A stretch of DNA of 54,151 nucleotides from an uncultured Clostridia bacterium (GTDB lineage Bacteria; Bacillota; Clostridia; Christensenellales; UBA1242), in NCBI GenBank assembly GCA_944377145.1, contig CALWEH010000008.1, positions 1 through 54,151 on the forward strand. Reading direction: 5' to 3'. The position numbers were made by a program, and so were the translations under genes. Under the pieces are notes generated by a model. That model was not told the DNA's origin and did no database searches. It was given only the letters and a program-made list of their open reading frames with translations. Positions 35,236 to 44,580 of the stretch are shown one piece after another. Position 1 is the stretch's first letter; the number at the start of each line of letters is the position of its first letter.

Positions 35236-35679
35236 TTAATATTCTTGCACTAAATTAATTGGTCCATCTAGCTGAGTATATATTTGCATAGTTTCTGCAA
35301 ACTTGCCCATTTTAGTTGGAATTCCATATTGAGTAATTAATTCTTGTTGAAGAGCATTATATAACTCAATTGCTGTTTGTTTATCTGCACTAAGTGTAAA
35401 ATCAGGTCTTGCTCCTCCACCACCTTTTCTATCACATAAAGTAAAATTTGATACTAACAAAATTTCTCCATTTACTTGAGAAATATTAAAATTTAATTTA
35501 TCATTCTCATCTTTAAACAATCTAACAGTAGCAATTCTTCTTGCCACTTTTTTCATATTTTCAATATTATCTCCTTTAGTCACACCTACAAACACATTAT
35601 AGCCTTTTCCAATTTCACTCACCAACTGATTATCAACTTCTAATCTCGAACTTTTTACCCTTTGAATTACTATTCTCAT
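35236..35679 (-). CDS. dtd: D-aminoacyl-tRNA deacylase
   Basis: A 147-residue protein that hydrolyses D-amino acids from tRNA. Typical motifs: MRIVIQRVKSSRLEVDNQ start, SNFTL, the Gly-rich RKGGGGARPDFT (about 84-95) and the cross-subunit Gly-Pro near the C-terminus (DGPINLV). It lies between metG and the YqeY-like gene on the same strand. Confidence 0.94.
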   Translation of the reverse strand: MRIVIQRVKSSRLEVDNQLVSEIGKGYNVFVGVTKGDNIENMKKVARRIATVRLFKDENDKLNFNISQVNGEILLVSNFTLCDRKGGGGARPDFTLSADKQTAIELYNALQQELITQYGIPTKMGKFAETMQIYTQLDGPINLVQEY

Positions 35680-35703
35680 AATTTTCCTTTTTACTTTGCA
35701 AAA

Positions 35704-36123
35704 TTACCCTCTTGCAATTTTATTAACTAATTGCATATCTACTTTTCCAGCATAATTAGCTTTAAAATATTTCATAATACCAGGCATTGTTTTATCTTCT
35801 AATCCATTTATAATTTGCCTTATTTCATCTTCACTCATCATTTGAGGTAAATATTTCTCCAATATAGCTTTTTGAGAATTAATTTCTTCCACTTGTGTTA
35901 AATTACCAACTTTAGAATAATTTTCAGTTTCTTCGCTTAATTCTTTAATTGTTTTTTGTAAAATTGCCACCATATCAGCATCTGTTAATTCTTGCCCCAT
36001 TTTCCTTTTTTCAATGTTTTGTAACATATATTTATTTATTACTACTCCATAAATAGTTCTAGCAATAGAGTTTTTATCCTTTATCGCTTGCACATTATCC
36101 TTTTTAATTTGATCTATAATCAT
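35704..36123 (-). CDS. GatB/YqeY domain protein
   Basis: A 139-residue helical protein with the GatB C-terminal-like YqeY fold (IEKRKMGQELTDADMVAILQ, EINSQKAILEKYLP). YqeY-like proteins resemble the tRNA-binding tail of the amidotransferase GatB; their role is unproven. AAAGGAG lies before the ATG. Confidence 0.88.
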   Translation of the reverse strand: MIIDQIKKDNVQAIKDKNSIARTIYGVVINKYMLQNIEKRKMGQELTDADMVAILQKTIKELSEETENYSKVGNLTQVEEINSQKAILEKYLPQMMSEDEIRQIINGLEDKTMPGIMKYFKANYAGKVDMQLVNKIARG

Positions 36124-36149
36124 AATTTCTCCTTTTATTTTTTACTTTT

Positions 36150-37604
36150 TTAAAAAGCGTTATCTATATAATTATCTTGAATAGGGATAAGTTCTTCATT
36201 GCCTATTTCCACATTATGCACAGGAGCCTCACTTAAATGGTTAGCTTTAGGCTCTTCAAATCGAGTAAATTCTTTATACCATTTTAATGAAATCGTTCCC
36301 AAAGACCCATTACGATGTTTTGCAATAATTAATTTGCAGTTTTCGCCATCATCTGTACTTTCAACCATATTGTCATCTTCCTCACTAAGCTCAACATTAA
36401 CTTCGTTTACACGATCAATAAACATAACTATATCTGCATCTTGTTCTATTGCTCCTGATTCACGCAAATCACTAAGTTGAGGTTTATGGTCATTACGCTT
36501 TTCAATATCACGAGATAGCTGAGATAGCACTATAATTGGAACCTCTAATTCACGAGCTACAATTTTTAAATTTCTAGTTAAATCTGCCACCTCTTGCTGA
36601 CGATTTGCCTCTCTCTTTGAGCCTACACTATCAGCCTTCATAAGTTGCAAATAGTCGATCATTACAAGGTCAAGCCCTTTTTCAGCCTTTAATCGCCTAC
36701 ATTTAGATAAAATTTGAGAAGGTGTTGTTAAAGAAGAGTCATCTACATATATTCCTGCATTAGATAATTCATCTTTTGTTTGCATAACAGTTTCCCAAAC
36801 TTTTGCATTTGTAGTTCCTGAAGTTGCATCGTCCATTGTAATATTTCCCACACTACACATAGTTCTTTGAGCTATTTGACTAAGAGGCATTTCTAATGAA
36901 AATACTGCAACTACTGCTCCGCCATAAAGAGCTGCATTGCTACATATATTTAAAGCTAAAGAGGTTTTACCTATACCTGGGCGGGCTGCCAACAAAATTA
37001 AATCTCCCTTATGGAATCCTTTTGTATAATTATCTAAGGTTGGGAAGCCTGTTTTAATTCCTCTAAAAGCATTTTTATCAATAGACAATTTTTCCATTCT
37101 ATCAATAACCTGATTTACACCCTCATTAATTTGGACAAGTTCTGACATATCTTTCGATTTAGATAAATCAAATATTTGCTTTTCTAAATACTGTAAAGCT
37201 TCTTTTGAATTACTATTATCAAAACAATAATTAATTCCTTCTTGACATAGTTCTATAAGTCTTCTTAATACAGCATCATTTTGAATGATTTGCATATAAT
37301 TTTTATAATTTGAAGCACTTGGAACAGCATTAGTTAAATCTGCCACATATTCTATTCCTCCAACATCGTCCAACTCGCCATTGCTGTCTAAAGTTTTACT
37401 AACTGTAACATAATCTACGCCTTTATTTCCAATGTAATTATCATACATCGCTTGGAAAATTTTTTGATGTCCTGTAGAATAAAAATCGCTTGCTTTCATT
37501 TTTGCAAAACATTCACTTTGAGCCTTAACATTTAAAAATAAACAACCTAACAGAGACTGTTCAACCTCTAAATTATGAGGTAAAATTCTAGGTGATTTAT
37601 CCAT
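36150..37604 (-). CDS. dnaB: replicative DNA helicase
   Basis: A 484-residue hexameric helicase. The N-terminal primase-interacting domain (1-105) begins PHNLEVEQSLLGCLF. The RecA-like motor has Walker A ARPGIGKTSLA (about 209-219), VMIDYLQL (Walker B) and SQLSRD, with the arginine finger near RHNGSLG. The acidic insertion before the C-terminus is ordinary. It follows the 84-residue membrane gene by 9 bp. Confidence 0.95.
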   Translation of the reverse strand: MDKSPRILPHNLEVEQSLLGCLFLNVKAQSECFAKMKASDFYSTGHQKIFQAMYDNYIGNKGVDYVTVSKTLDSNGELDDVGGIEYVADLTNAVPSASNYKNYMQIIQNDAVLRRLIELCQEGINYCFDNSNSKEALQYLEKQIFDLSKSKDMSELVQINEGVNQVIDRMEKLSIDKNAFRGIKTGFPTLDNYTKGFHKGDLILLAARPGIGKTSLALNICSNAALYGGAVVAVFSLEMPLSQIAQRTMCSVGNITMDDATSGTTNAKVWETVMQTKDELSNAGIYVDDSSLTTPSQILSKCRRLKAEKGLDLVMIDYLQLMKADSVGSKREANRQQEVADLTRNLKIVARELEVPIIVLSQLSRDIEKRNDHKPQLSDLRESGAIEQDADIVMFIDRVNEVNVELSEEDDNMVESTDDGENCKLIIAKHRNGSLGTISLKWYKEFTRFEEPKANHLSEAPVHNVEIGNEELIPIQDNYIDNAF

Positions 37605-37613
37605 ATACCCTCC

Positions 37614-37868
37614 CTATTTAAACACATCTTCATCTTTGTGTAGCAATTTATTTAAGGTTTCTTTTTTCATTTGCCTTTTAGAATAAATATATTCTTCTAT
37701 ACATATAGCCAAAATCATAAACAATACAAAAATAATTATTGTTAAAAATCTATTTAATCCTTGCAAAAAATAGCCTAACACAATTAATAATGGTAAACAA
37801 CAAAGAATTGTTATGCCTATTCTTTTTATACTATCTTTTAATATATAATTTTGCTGACGTCTATCCAT
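37614..37868 (-). CDS. small two-pass membrane protein
   Basis: 84 residues with two membrane segments (about 15-34 and 40-59) and basic ends. I do not recognise the family. It overlaps the end of typA by 8 bp and precedes dnaB by 9 bp, so it is part of that operon. Confidence 0.65.
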   Translation of the reverse strand: MDRRQQNYILKDSIKRIGITILCCLPLLIVLGYFLQGLNRFLTIIIFVLFMILAICIEEYIYSKRQMKKETLNKLLHKDEDVFK

Positions 37869-39687
37869 TATCCACCACTGTTGGTTTATGACTTTTTGCC
37901 CTTAACTGATGATCTAATATTGCCTTTCTAATTCTAATACTTTTAGGTGTAACTTCTACATATTCATCATCTGCAATAAACTCTAATGCTGACTCTAAAG
38001 TCATATCCTGTATAGGTATTAATCTTAAAGCTTCATCACTAGCAGAAGTTCGCATATTTGTAAGTTGCTTTTTCTTGCATACATTTACCACAATATCTTC
38101 TCCTTTAGGATTTATACCCACAACCATACCCATATAAACAGGATCTCCAGGACGTATAAGTAATCTACCTCTACTTTGAGCATTAAATAAGCCATAAGTA
38201 ATAGCTTCACCTGTTTCATATGCAATTAACGAGCCAAAAGTTCTACTCTCAATAGTTCCTTTATATGGCTGATATTCATAAAATACAGAACTCATAACTC
38301 CTTCACCACGAGTATTTGTAAGCATTTGAGATTTGTATCCAAACAAGCCTCTTGAAGGTATTAAAAATTCTAATCTCATTCTAGTTCCAATAGGACGCAT
38401 TTCCACAAGTTCACCTTTCCTATTGCCTAGCCCTGTCATAATAACTCCCACGCAATCTTCTGGAACATCTAAAATAACTTTATCAATAGGTTCACATTTT
38501 ACACCATTAATCTCTTTAAATAATACATGAGGTCTACTCACTTGAAACTCATATCCATCACGCCTCATATTTTCAATTAATATACTTAAGTGCATTTCAC
38601 CTCTGCCACGAACTTTAAATGACTCTGCACTATCTCCATCACTAACTTGTAAAGACAAATCTTTCATTGCCTCTTTATATAATCTGTCTCGTAAATGACG
38701 ACTTGTTACAAATTTACCTTCCTTTCCTGCAAATGGACTATCATTTACCATAAATGTCATTTCTACACTTGGTTCACTTATCTTAACAAATGGTATAGCA
38801 TCTAATTCTGCAGATTCACTAATAGTATCTCCAATAGTTATATCGTTAATCCCTGCTATTAAAACAATATCTCCAGCAACACCTTCAGCTATTATATCTT
38901 TTTTCAATCCATCAAAATTAAAAATATTTACTACTTTCCCAGAATAAGATTTTTCAGGCGAAAAATAATTTTTAATATACACTGTTTGATTAACTTTTAC
39001 TTTTCCATTTTCAATCTTACCAACAGCTAACTTGCCTAAATAATCATTATGTTCTACAGAAGACACCAACATTTGAAAAGGTTTATTTTCATCTCCCTTT
39101 GGAGGATCAATATGCGAAATAATAGCATCAAATAATGGATTTAAATTGTCATTAGGTTTTGTATAATCAGTTGTACAAACTCCATTTCTTGCAGAGCAAA
39201 ATAAAATTGGGCTATCTAATTGCTCATCATTTGCATTTAAATCAAATAACAATTCTAATATTTCATCTGGAACCTCTTGCAATCTGGCATCTGGTCTATC
39301 TATTTTATTTATCACTATTATTATCTTAAGATTTAATTCCAAGGCTTTTTCTAGCACAAATCTAGTTTGAGGCATTGGCCCTTCATAAGCATCTACAACC
39401 AACAACACTCCATCAACCATTTTTAATACACGTTCCACTTCTCCACCAAAATCAGCATGCCCAGGAGTATCAACAATATTAATTTTTGTATCTTTATAAA
39501 ATACTGAACAGTTTTTAGAAAGAATTGTAATGCCACGCTCTTTTTCCAAAGCGTTACTATCCATAACTCTATCTTGAACTTCTTGATTTTCTCTAAATAC
39601 CCCACATTGAACAAGCATTGCGTTTACAAGAGATGTTTTGCCATGGTCAACGTGAGCAATAATTGCAATATTTCTAATGTTTTTCAT
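37861..39687 (-). CDS. typA: ribosome-associated GTPase TypA/BipA
   Basis: A 608-residue translational GTPase that assists ribosome assembly under stress. G1 AHVDHGKT (11-18), G2 RGIT, G3 DTPGHADF, G4 NKID and the switch regions are intact; EF-G-like domains III and V and the TypA-specific C-terminal domain follow. It is the first gene of the typA-37614-dnaB-yqeY-dtd-metG unit. Confidence 0.96.
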   Translation of the reverse strand: MKNIRNIAIIAHVDHGKTSLVNAMLVQCGVFRENQEVQDRVMDSNALEKERGITILSKNCSVFYKDTKINIVDTPGHADFGGEVERVLKMVDGVLLVVDAYEGPMPQTRFVLEKALELNLKIIIVINKIDRPDARLQEVPDEILELLFDLNANDEQLDSPILFCSARNGVCTTDYTKPNDNLNPLFDAIISHIDPPKGDENKPFQMLVSSVEHNDYLGKLAVGKIENGKVKVNQTVYIKNYFSPEKSYSGKVVNIFNFDGLKKDIIAEGVAGDIVLIAGINDITIGDTISESAELDAIPFVKISEPSVEMTFMVNDSPFAGKEGKFVTSRHLRDRLYKEAMKDLSLQVSDGDSAESFKVRGRGEMHLSILIENMRRDGYEFQVSRPHVLFKEINGVKCEPIDKVILDVPEDCVGVIMTGLGNRKGELVEMRPIGTRMRLEFLIPSRGLFGYKSQMLTNTRGEGVMSSVFYEYQPYKGTIESRTFGSLIAYETGEAITYGLFNAQSRGRLLIRPGDPVYMGMVVGINPKGEDIVVNVCKKKQLTNMRTSASDEALRLIPIQDMTLESALEFIADDEYVEVTPKSIRIRKAILDHQLRAKSHKPTVVDNG

Positions 39688-39943
39688 AAATTTTCCTTCT
39701 TTCTTCTTATACTTTTATTTTAACACATTATCAACTAAATTTAAAGAGTTTTTAATAATTTTACATTAATTTTGTGTTAAAAACATAATTTTGGGATATA
39801 TTCTTTAATATAAAAGTAAAAATTTTGCTTTAAAATAGGCTAAAATTTGCATTTTATAGTAAAATTAGTTGCTTTTATTAATTTTTTTTGCTAGACTTTT
39901 AATAGTTATAGCAAAGGCTATTACAAGAAAAGGAGATTTATTT

Positions 39944-40225
39944 ATGAAAACAATGAACGCAGGCGATTTTTACAGAGCAGTTGCTGAAGAAACTGGGGTT
40001 TCTATTGCTCAAACTAAAGAAATCTTTACAGCTGGATTTGAAGTGTTGAAAGACGCTTTAAAAAGAGGCGACAAAGTTCAATTCATTGGCTTTGGTACTT
40101 TTGATGTAAAGAAAAAAGAGGGTGGCACTAAAATCAACCCATTCACAAAGCAAAAAATGACAATTAAAGCTTGTAAAGTTCCTACATTCAAAATGAGTGC
40201 AAGCTTAAAGACTTTATTGAAATAG
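39944..40225 (+). CDS. HU-type DNA-binding protein
   Basis: A 93-residue histone-like protein with the HU core (IGFGTFDV) and the DNA-bending arm (KINPFTKQKM at about 66-75) containing the intercalating proline. The start at 39944 is supported by AAAGGAG 8 nt upstream. It stands alone and ends in a clear terminator. Confidence 0.94.
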   Translation: MKTMNAGDFYRAVAEETGVSIAQTKEIFTAGFEVLKDALKRGDKVQFIGFGTFDVKKKEGGTKINPFTKQKMTIKACKVPTFKMSASLKTLLK

Positions 40226-40241
40226 TCTGTTATATTAAAAT

Positions 40242-40266
40242 AAAAAGCAACTTTAGGTTGCTTTTT
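40242..40266. terminator. bidirectional terminator after HU
   Basis: AAAAAGCAAC / GTTGCTTTTT, loop TTTAG, between convergent genes. Confidence 0.88.
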
Positions 40267-40666
40267 ATTTTATTGAATTTTGTATATAGTTATACACATT
40301 AGACATGTCTTTACCAACTAAATTTATATAATAGCATCGCCCCTCATATTTTCCTTTATTTCCTCTTATTATATTAAATCCAGAATATTTAGGCTGAACC
40401 TCAATAATTAATTCATCAAAAAACATTCCTTCTGCCTCATTTGTTTGTTTATAAACAAATTTTAACCACATTCCCTTTTTTAATGCTTGAACAGTATGAT
40501 TATGAATACTAACACCAAAGGCAGGCATAACTTGGCTATTATTCAGCATTTTATTTAATTCGATTAAAAAACTATCAAGCTGTTCTAGTTGAATTGTATT
40601 GTTATCAACTATTATTTCAACACTTGAAGGTGATTGTAAATATTCTAATATTGTTTTCTCTTCCAT
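40265..40666 (-). CDS. soluble protein of unknown function
   Basis: 133 residues, MEEKTILEYL..., no signal or membrane segment, mixed alpha/beta composition. I do not recognise it. I chose ATG 40666 because AGGGGGA is 5 nt upstream; a longer frame begins 33 codons earlier with no ribosome site. A 14-bp palindrome covers the ribosome site. Confidence 0.65.
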   Translation of the reverse strand: MEEKTILEYLQSPSSVEIIVDNNTIQLEQLDSFLIELNKMLNNSQVMPAFGVSIHNHTVQALKKGMWLKFVYKQTNEAEGMFFDELIIEVQPKYSGFNIIRGNKGKYEGRCYYINLVGKDMSNVYNYIQNSIK

Positions 40667-40672
40667 ATTTCC

Positions 40673-40686
40673 CCCTAATATTAGGG
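40673..40686. promoter_or_regulatory. palindrome overlapping a ribosome-binding site
   Basis: CCCTAATATTAGGG is a perfect 14-bp palindrome whose GGG half belongs to the ribosome site of the gene at 40265-40666. It may be an operator or an RNA hairpin that hides the site. Confidence 0.5.
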
Positions 40687-40812
40687 TAGCACATAATATA
40701 TAATTTATCAAATTTTTTATCATACTATCAAATTTTATTTTATCCAAATTAAAAATTTTAATCAAAAATTTTTATATTTTTTTATTGCAATAAATAAACC
40801 TTATTAAAATGT

Positions 40813-40841
40813 TTGAAAATTTTATAAATAATGTTTATAAT
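40813..40841 (+). promoter_or_regulatory. promoter of GNAT gene, leaderless geometry
   Basis: -35 TTGAAA, 17-bp spacer, -10 TATAAT, 6 nt to the ATG at 40848. This fixes the start; an in-frame ATG at 40809 would lie upstream of the promoter. Confidence 0.8.
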
Positions 40842-40847
40842 AAAACT

Positions 40848-41330
40848 ATGGCTAAACAGACCTACGATGAAATTACGCTCCGTGAACCAACTATTTTAGA
40901 TGTCGAAAAGGTCATGGATATGCGTAAAGAATTTTTAAATACTCACTGCAAGTTCAATGGAACAAGCAACTTAAATATATATGATAATTATATTGATTGG
41001 CTAGCATACACTATAAATCAAACTCAACAATCAAGTTTTAATAACAATTCTAATTGTACAAAATTTTCTTATTTAGCAATTAGTAAAGAAAAAAATATTT
41101 TAATAGGAATGATTGAAATTATATTTTATTATGATTTAAATTTAATGCAAAAAAGAGCTCATATTATAGAATGTGTAAGACCAAGCAAAAGGCGTCAAGG
41201 ATATGGCAAAATTTTGATAAAAAAGGCTATTGAAGAATGTATTTCTTATGGATTAAAAAAGTACAATCTAACCTATGAACGAAATAGTAAAGCTTCTAGA
41301 GAAACTATGAGCAAAATTATAGATTTTTAA
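40848..41330 (+). CDS. GNAT-family N-acetyltransferase
   Basis: A 160-residue acetyltransferase with the acetyl-CoA-binding loop RRQGYGKI (about 116-123) and the flanking beta4-alpha3 region. The substrate is unknown. The upstream in-frame ATG (40809) precedes the promoter and is rejected as start. No ribosome site. Confidence 0.85.
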   Translation: MAKQTYDEITLREPTILDVEKVMDMRKEFLNTHCKFNGTSNLNIYDNYIDWLAYTINQTQQSSFNNNSNCTKFSYLAISKEKNILIGMIEIIFYYDLNLMQKRAHIIECVRPSKRRQGYGKILIKKAIEECISYGLKKYNLTYERNSKASRETMSKIIDF

Positions 41331-41378
41331 TATTTAATTTATTAATAAAATATTTTTAATAAAAATCAATAAAAAAAC

Positions 41379-41398
41379 TGCAATAATTAATTATTGCA
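41379..41398. terminator. perfect 20-bp palindromic terminator
   Basis: TGCAATAATTAATTATTGCA with T-runs on both strands, between the convergent GNAT and MBL genes. Confidence 0.82.
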
Positions 41399-41410
41399 AT
41401 TTTTCCATTT

Positions 41411-42697
41411 TTATTCTAGCCAACTTGAGTGAAGAGTTAATCCACTTCCTTCAGTACACATCTGTAATCTATTATTTTTAAACCATTCTGTATCTTTTAA
41501 TAAGGTTGTATTATTACTGCAATACACACTTGTATCACTATCTTTTATAGCCATAACAACTATATTTCCATTAAAAGATGTAAACTCACCTTGCTTGTAA
41601 TCAATACATAAAGTAGTAACATAAACTTGTGTTGTAAATTGTGAAACATTTATAATAAATTCTTTTGTAGGAAATTGATTTTCAGGTGTAGAAGTGTATT
41701 CACTACTTCCCGCACAACAACATACACAAACTATTTTAGGCTTCAACACTTCTAACATTTCCATTGTTGAAGAGGTTTTACTTCCATGATGCCCAGCTTT
41801 ATATAATTCAACATAAAATCCTTCTTCAGCAAATACAGGGTTTCTACTAGTTTCGATTAAATATTCTTCACCCTTTTCTTCTAAATCTCCTGTAAAGATA
41901 AAATGTTTATCACCTTGATTTAACATCGCACATACTGAATAGTCATTTTCTGTACTCGCTTTTGCTGTATAATAATAACTATCTAATATTTGTAAAGTTA
42001 TATCATTTTTATCATCTAATACAATTTCTCCATTAGGATAAGTTTGTTCATCTTCGATAATTTGTTGAACTGTTAAATGCTTTGCTTCACTATCTCGAGC
42101 TAATAATTCTTCAAGCTCACGATTGAAATTGTTATACATTTTAGATTCAGACTTACTAGCAGAAGCATAGCTTACAATATTGTTGTCATCATATTCACTT
42201 GAGGCTTTTTGATTTGTAGTAGAAAATGTTATTATATTTTTACATTCAAATAAATCAAATATACTTTGAATATTTGTGCTAGTTGCAAATCCTGCATAAT
42301 GGTCTTCATGTGCATGAGTTACTATTACATATTCTAATATTCCATCTGTAACATATTCATTTAAATAGCTAGTTACAGTTGAAATACTATTAGATTTAGA
42401 TCCACAATCTATTAAAATATCTATATTTTCTCCAACTTTTATATATGTACAATCTCCTGTATATTTATTTCCTAATTCTAAAAAATGAATTGACACAGCA
42501 CCTTCTTGAGCAGGTTGTACACCATCTGCTATAGCTACAGTTTTATCCTCTTCTGACAAAGAATAATACACATCACTTGTTTCAACTAATTCTTCATTGT
42601 ATGGAAGTGTAATATATGCAACTCCTCCAATGCCAACAACTCCTCCAACAATAAACATTACAATGGATAAAAATATTATTAACGATTTACTCTTCAT
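41411..42697 (-). CDS. membrane-anchored metallo-beta-lactamase-fold hydrolase
   Basis: A 428-residue protein with one N-terminal membrane segment (about 7-30), then an MBL-fold domain with HAHEDH (metal ligands) and a later GHHGSK, as in ComEC-like secreted hydrolases. The active site should face outside. The role is unknown; ComEC-type MBL domains act on nucleic acids. AGGAGG lies before the ATG and it starts 8 bp after the upstream gene. Confidence 0.82.
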   Translation of the reverse strand: MKSKSLIIFLSIVMFIVGGVVGIGGVAYITLPYNEELVETSDVYYSLSEEDKTVAIADGVQPAQEGAVSIHFLELGNKYTGDCTYIKVGENIDILIDCGSKSNSISTVTSYLNEYVTDGILEYVIVTHAHEDHYAGFATSTNIQSIFDLFECKNIITFSTTNQKASSEYDDNNIVSYASASKSESKMYNNFNRELEELLARDSEAKHLTVQQIIEDEQTYPNGEIVLDDKNDITLQILDSYYYTAKASTENDYSVCAMLNQGDKHFIFTGDLEEKGEEYLIETSRNPVFAEEGFYVELYKAGHHGSKTSSTMEMLEVLKPKIVCVCCCAGSSEYTSTPENQFPTKEFIINVSQFTTQVYVTTLCIDYKQGEFTSFNGNIVVMAIKDSDTSVYCSNNTTLLKDTEWFKNNRLQMCTEGSGLTLHSSWLE

Positions 42698-42705
42698 ATT
42701 TCCTC

Positions 42706-43245
42706 CTAAACATTTCCTTCTACACTATCACCATCTACATTTATATCAGGCTCTTTTCCCTCTACAAAAGTAATAAGGCGTATTCTTTGCACTGTGAAAA
42801 TTTTTCCATATTTTATATCATTCACTTTGTATATTATGTAATAAGTTCCTACTTCGTCAGCTGTAAAACTTCCATCTTCATTTGTTTTTAAATCTGTTTC
42901 AATATATACTTTGTCTGAAACATCTCTTCCAAATGATACTACTTCAACTCCCTCGTCTATATAACTATTTTCACTATTAATCTCTTCACCTTCTGCCCTA
43001 AGAGTTAAAGTAATTTCTTCCTTGCCAATAATTGTAAAGTGATCATCTTTAGATACAATATAGCAAGCTCCAGCACCTATACCAGCACCTATAATTGTTA
43101 CAAGTAAAATTATTAATATAGCCTTTACACCTAAACTAGATTTTTTCTTGCTAGAACGACTAGCTTTCCCTGATCTATTTTCAGGAGCGTCCCAGCCCCA
43201 ATTAATTTTTGCTTTAGTTTTAACCTTTTTTGCTTCTTTAGACAT
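42706..43245 (-). CDS. single-pass membrane protein, partner of MBL gene
   Basis: A 179-residue protein: a basic cytosolic N-terminus (1-37, many Lys, Arg, Ser), one membrane segment (about 40-65) and an extracytoplasmic beta-rich domain. It shares an operon with the MBL gene. The family is not recognised. Confidence 0.65.
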   Translation of the reverse strand: MSKEAKKVKTKAKINWGWDAPENRSGKASRSSKKKSSLGVKAILIILLVTIIGAGIGAGACYIVSKDDHFTIIGKEEITLTLRAEGEEINSENSYIDEGVEVVSFGRDVSDKVYIETDLKTNEDGSFTADEVGTYYIIYKVNDIKYGKIFTVQRIRLITFVEGKEPDINVDGDSVEGNV

Positions 43246-43261
43246 AATATATCTCCTATTC

Positions 43262-43500
43262 CTAATATAATATTAACATATATTTTTTTATTTTTACTAA
43301 TAAATTTCATAAAAAATAAATATTTAAAAATTAATTATTAATAATCAATAAAATAAATTAAAAATTAAAATTTAATTTTATAATTTATTTAATTTAAATA
43401 TTTTTTAAATAAATTATTTTATTTTTCAACAATTTAATTTATTTTTATTTAAAATTTTATTTTAAAATATTATTAAAATAATGATAAAATAAACTATAAA
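43262..43500. other. near-pure A/T intergenic island
   Basis: Of roughly 240 bp only a handful are G or C. It contains overlapping AATTAAA, TAATTATT and AATTTAATTT motifs without long perfect repeats. Similar islands lie at 13327-13445 and 15918-16050. I see no gene. Confidence 0.6.
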
Positions 43501-43516
43501 ATATTTAGGAGATTTT

Positions 43517-44371
43517 ATGAATAAAATTGTAATTAGCACAGAAAGCACAGCTGACTTGCCTGACAATATAAAAGAAAAATATAATATAAAAATGTTAGAC
43601 ATGCATTTTGAAATAAATCAAGTTGAATATTCCAACAATGCTATTTCTAGCAAAGAATTTTATTCAGCTATGCGAAATGACGCTATCATTCATACAAGTC
43701 AAGTTAATCAATATGAAGCTAAAGAATTTTTTGAAGATTTACTAAATCAAGGTTATGATGTTGTTCACATAGGTTTTAGTAAAAATCTTAGTGGAACATA
43801 TAATAGCTGCAATATGGCAATAAACGAACTAAATAAAAAGTATGGTGAAAGAATAATTTTAGTAGATAGCCTTGGGGGCTGTTCTGGACAAGGACTACTT
43901 GCAATTTTAACTTGTGATTTCAATAATGGAAATAAGACATTAAAAGAAGTAGCAGAATATGCTTCAAATATTTGTTTAAACATTTCTTATTTATTTATAG
44001 TTGACAATCTCAAATATTTAGCAAGAACAGGCAGAATTAATAAAATTGTAGCTAAACTTGGTTCTATATTACAAATAAAACCCATTTTACATGCAGATAA
44101 TGAAGGAAAATTAAATAGTATTCAAAAAGTTATTAGCAGAAAAAAAGCTTTACAAGTTTTATCTCATAAAGTTGTACAAACTAAAAACAATTTATCAAAT
44201 ATAATATTTGTATCTCATGCTGATTGTGAAAATGATGCATTGTTAGTTGCAAATAATATTGAACAAAACTTACATATTAAGCCAATTATTACAAATATTT
44301 GTAATGTTATGGGAGCTCATTGTGGACCTGGAACAGTAGCAGTATTTTTCACCTCAAATAAAAGACAATAG
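43517..44371 (+). CDS. DegV-family fatty acid-binding protein
   Basis: A 284-residue EDD-fold protein that in FakB proteins presents fatty acids to the kinase FakA. The N-terminal STESTADLP and the HTSQVNQYE motif (the lipid-head-binding loop) are present, as are LGSILQIKPIL and the C-terminal CGPGT. AGGAG lies before the ATG. A second DegV protein is at 51702. Confidence 0.9.
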   Translation: MNKIVISTESTADLPDNIKEKYNIKMLDMHFEINQVEYSNNAISSKEFYSAMRNDAIIHTSQVNQYEAKEFFEDLLNQGYDVVHIGFSKNLSGTYNSCNMAINELNKKYGERIILVDSLGGCSGQGLLAILTCDFNNGNKTLKEVAEYASNICLNISYLFIVDNLKYLARTGRINKIVAKLGSILQIKPILHADNEGKLNSIQKVISRKKALQVLSHKVVQTKNNLSNIIFVSHADCENDALLVANNIEQNLHIKPIITNICNVMGAHCGPGTVAVFFTSNKRQ

Positions 44372-44375
44372 TCTT

Positions 44376-44489
44376 TTATAAATCATCTGCATCTTGTACA
44401 GGCTTCTCTTCTGCATTTTTTAAATTGCCTGTATAAGAACCATTAACATCAAATTTACTTATAAAATATTTTTTTATTTTTTTTCTCAT
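44376..44489 (-). CDS. small 37-residue protein, possible
   Basis: A 37-residue frame: basic start MRKKIKKYF, then FDVNGSYTGN and an acidic end PVQDADDL. The order NGSYTG...PVQDADDL is one I recall from small hypothetical proteins of Clostridia. It sits convergent to DegV with no clear ribosome site. Real coding is likely but not sure. Confidence 0.55.
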   Translation of the reverse strand: MRKKIKKYFISKFDVNGSYTGNLKNAEEKPVQDADDL

Positions 44490-44545
44490 ATTAATAATTT
44501 GCTTAAATTTAATTAAAATATTTATATTTATAATAAATTTGTCGC

Positions 44546-44574
44546 TTGATTTTTAACTATATTTATAATATAAT
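44546..44574 (+). promoter_or_regulatory. promoter of tsaD, leaderless geometry
   Basis: -35 TTGATT, 17-bp spacer, -10 TATAAT, then 6 nt to the ATG at 44581; no ribosome site. Confidence 0.8.
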
Positions 44575-44580
44575 ATAAAT

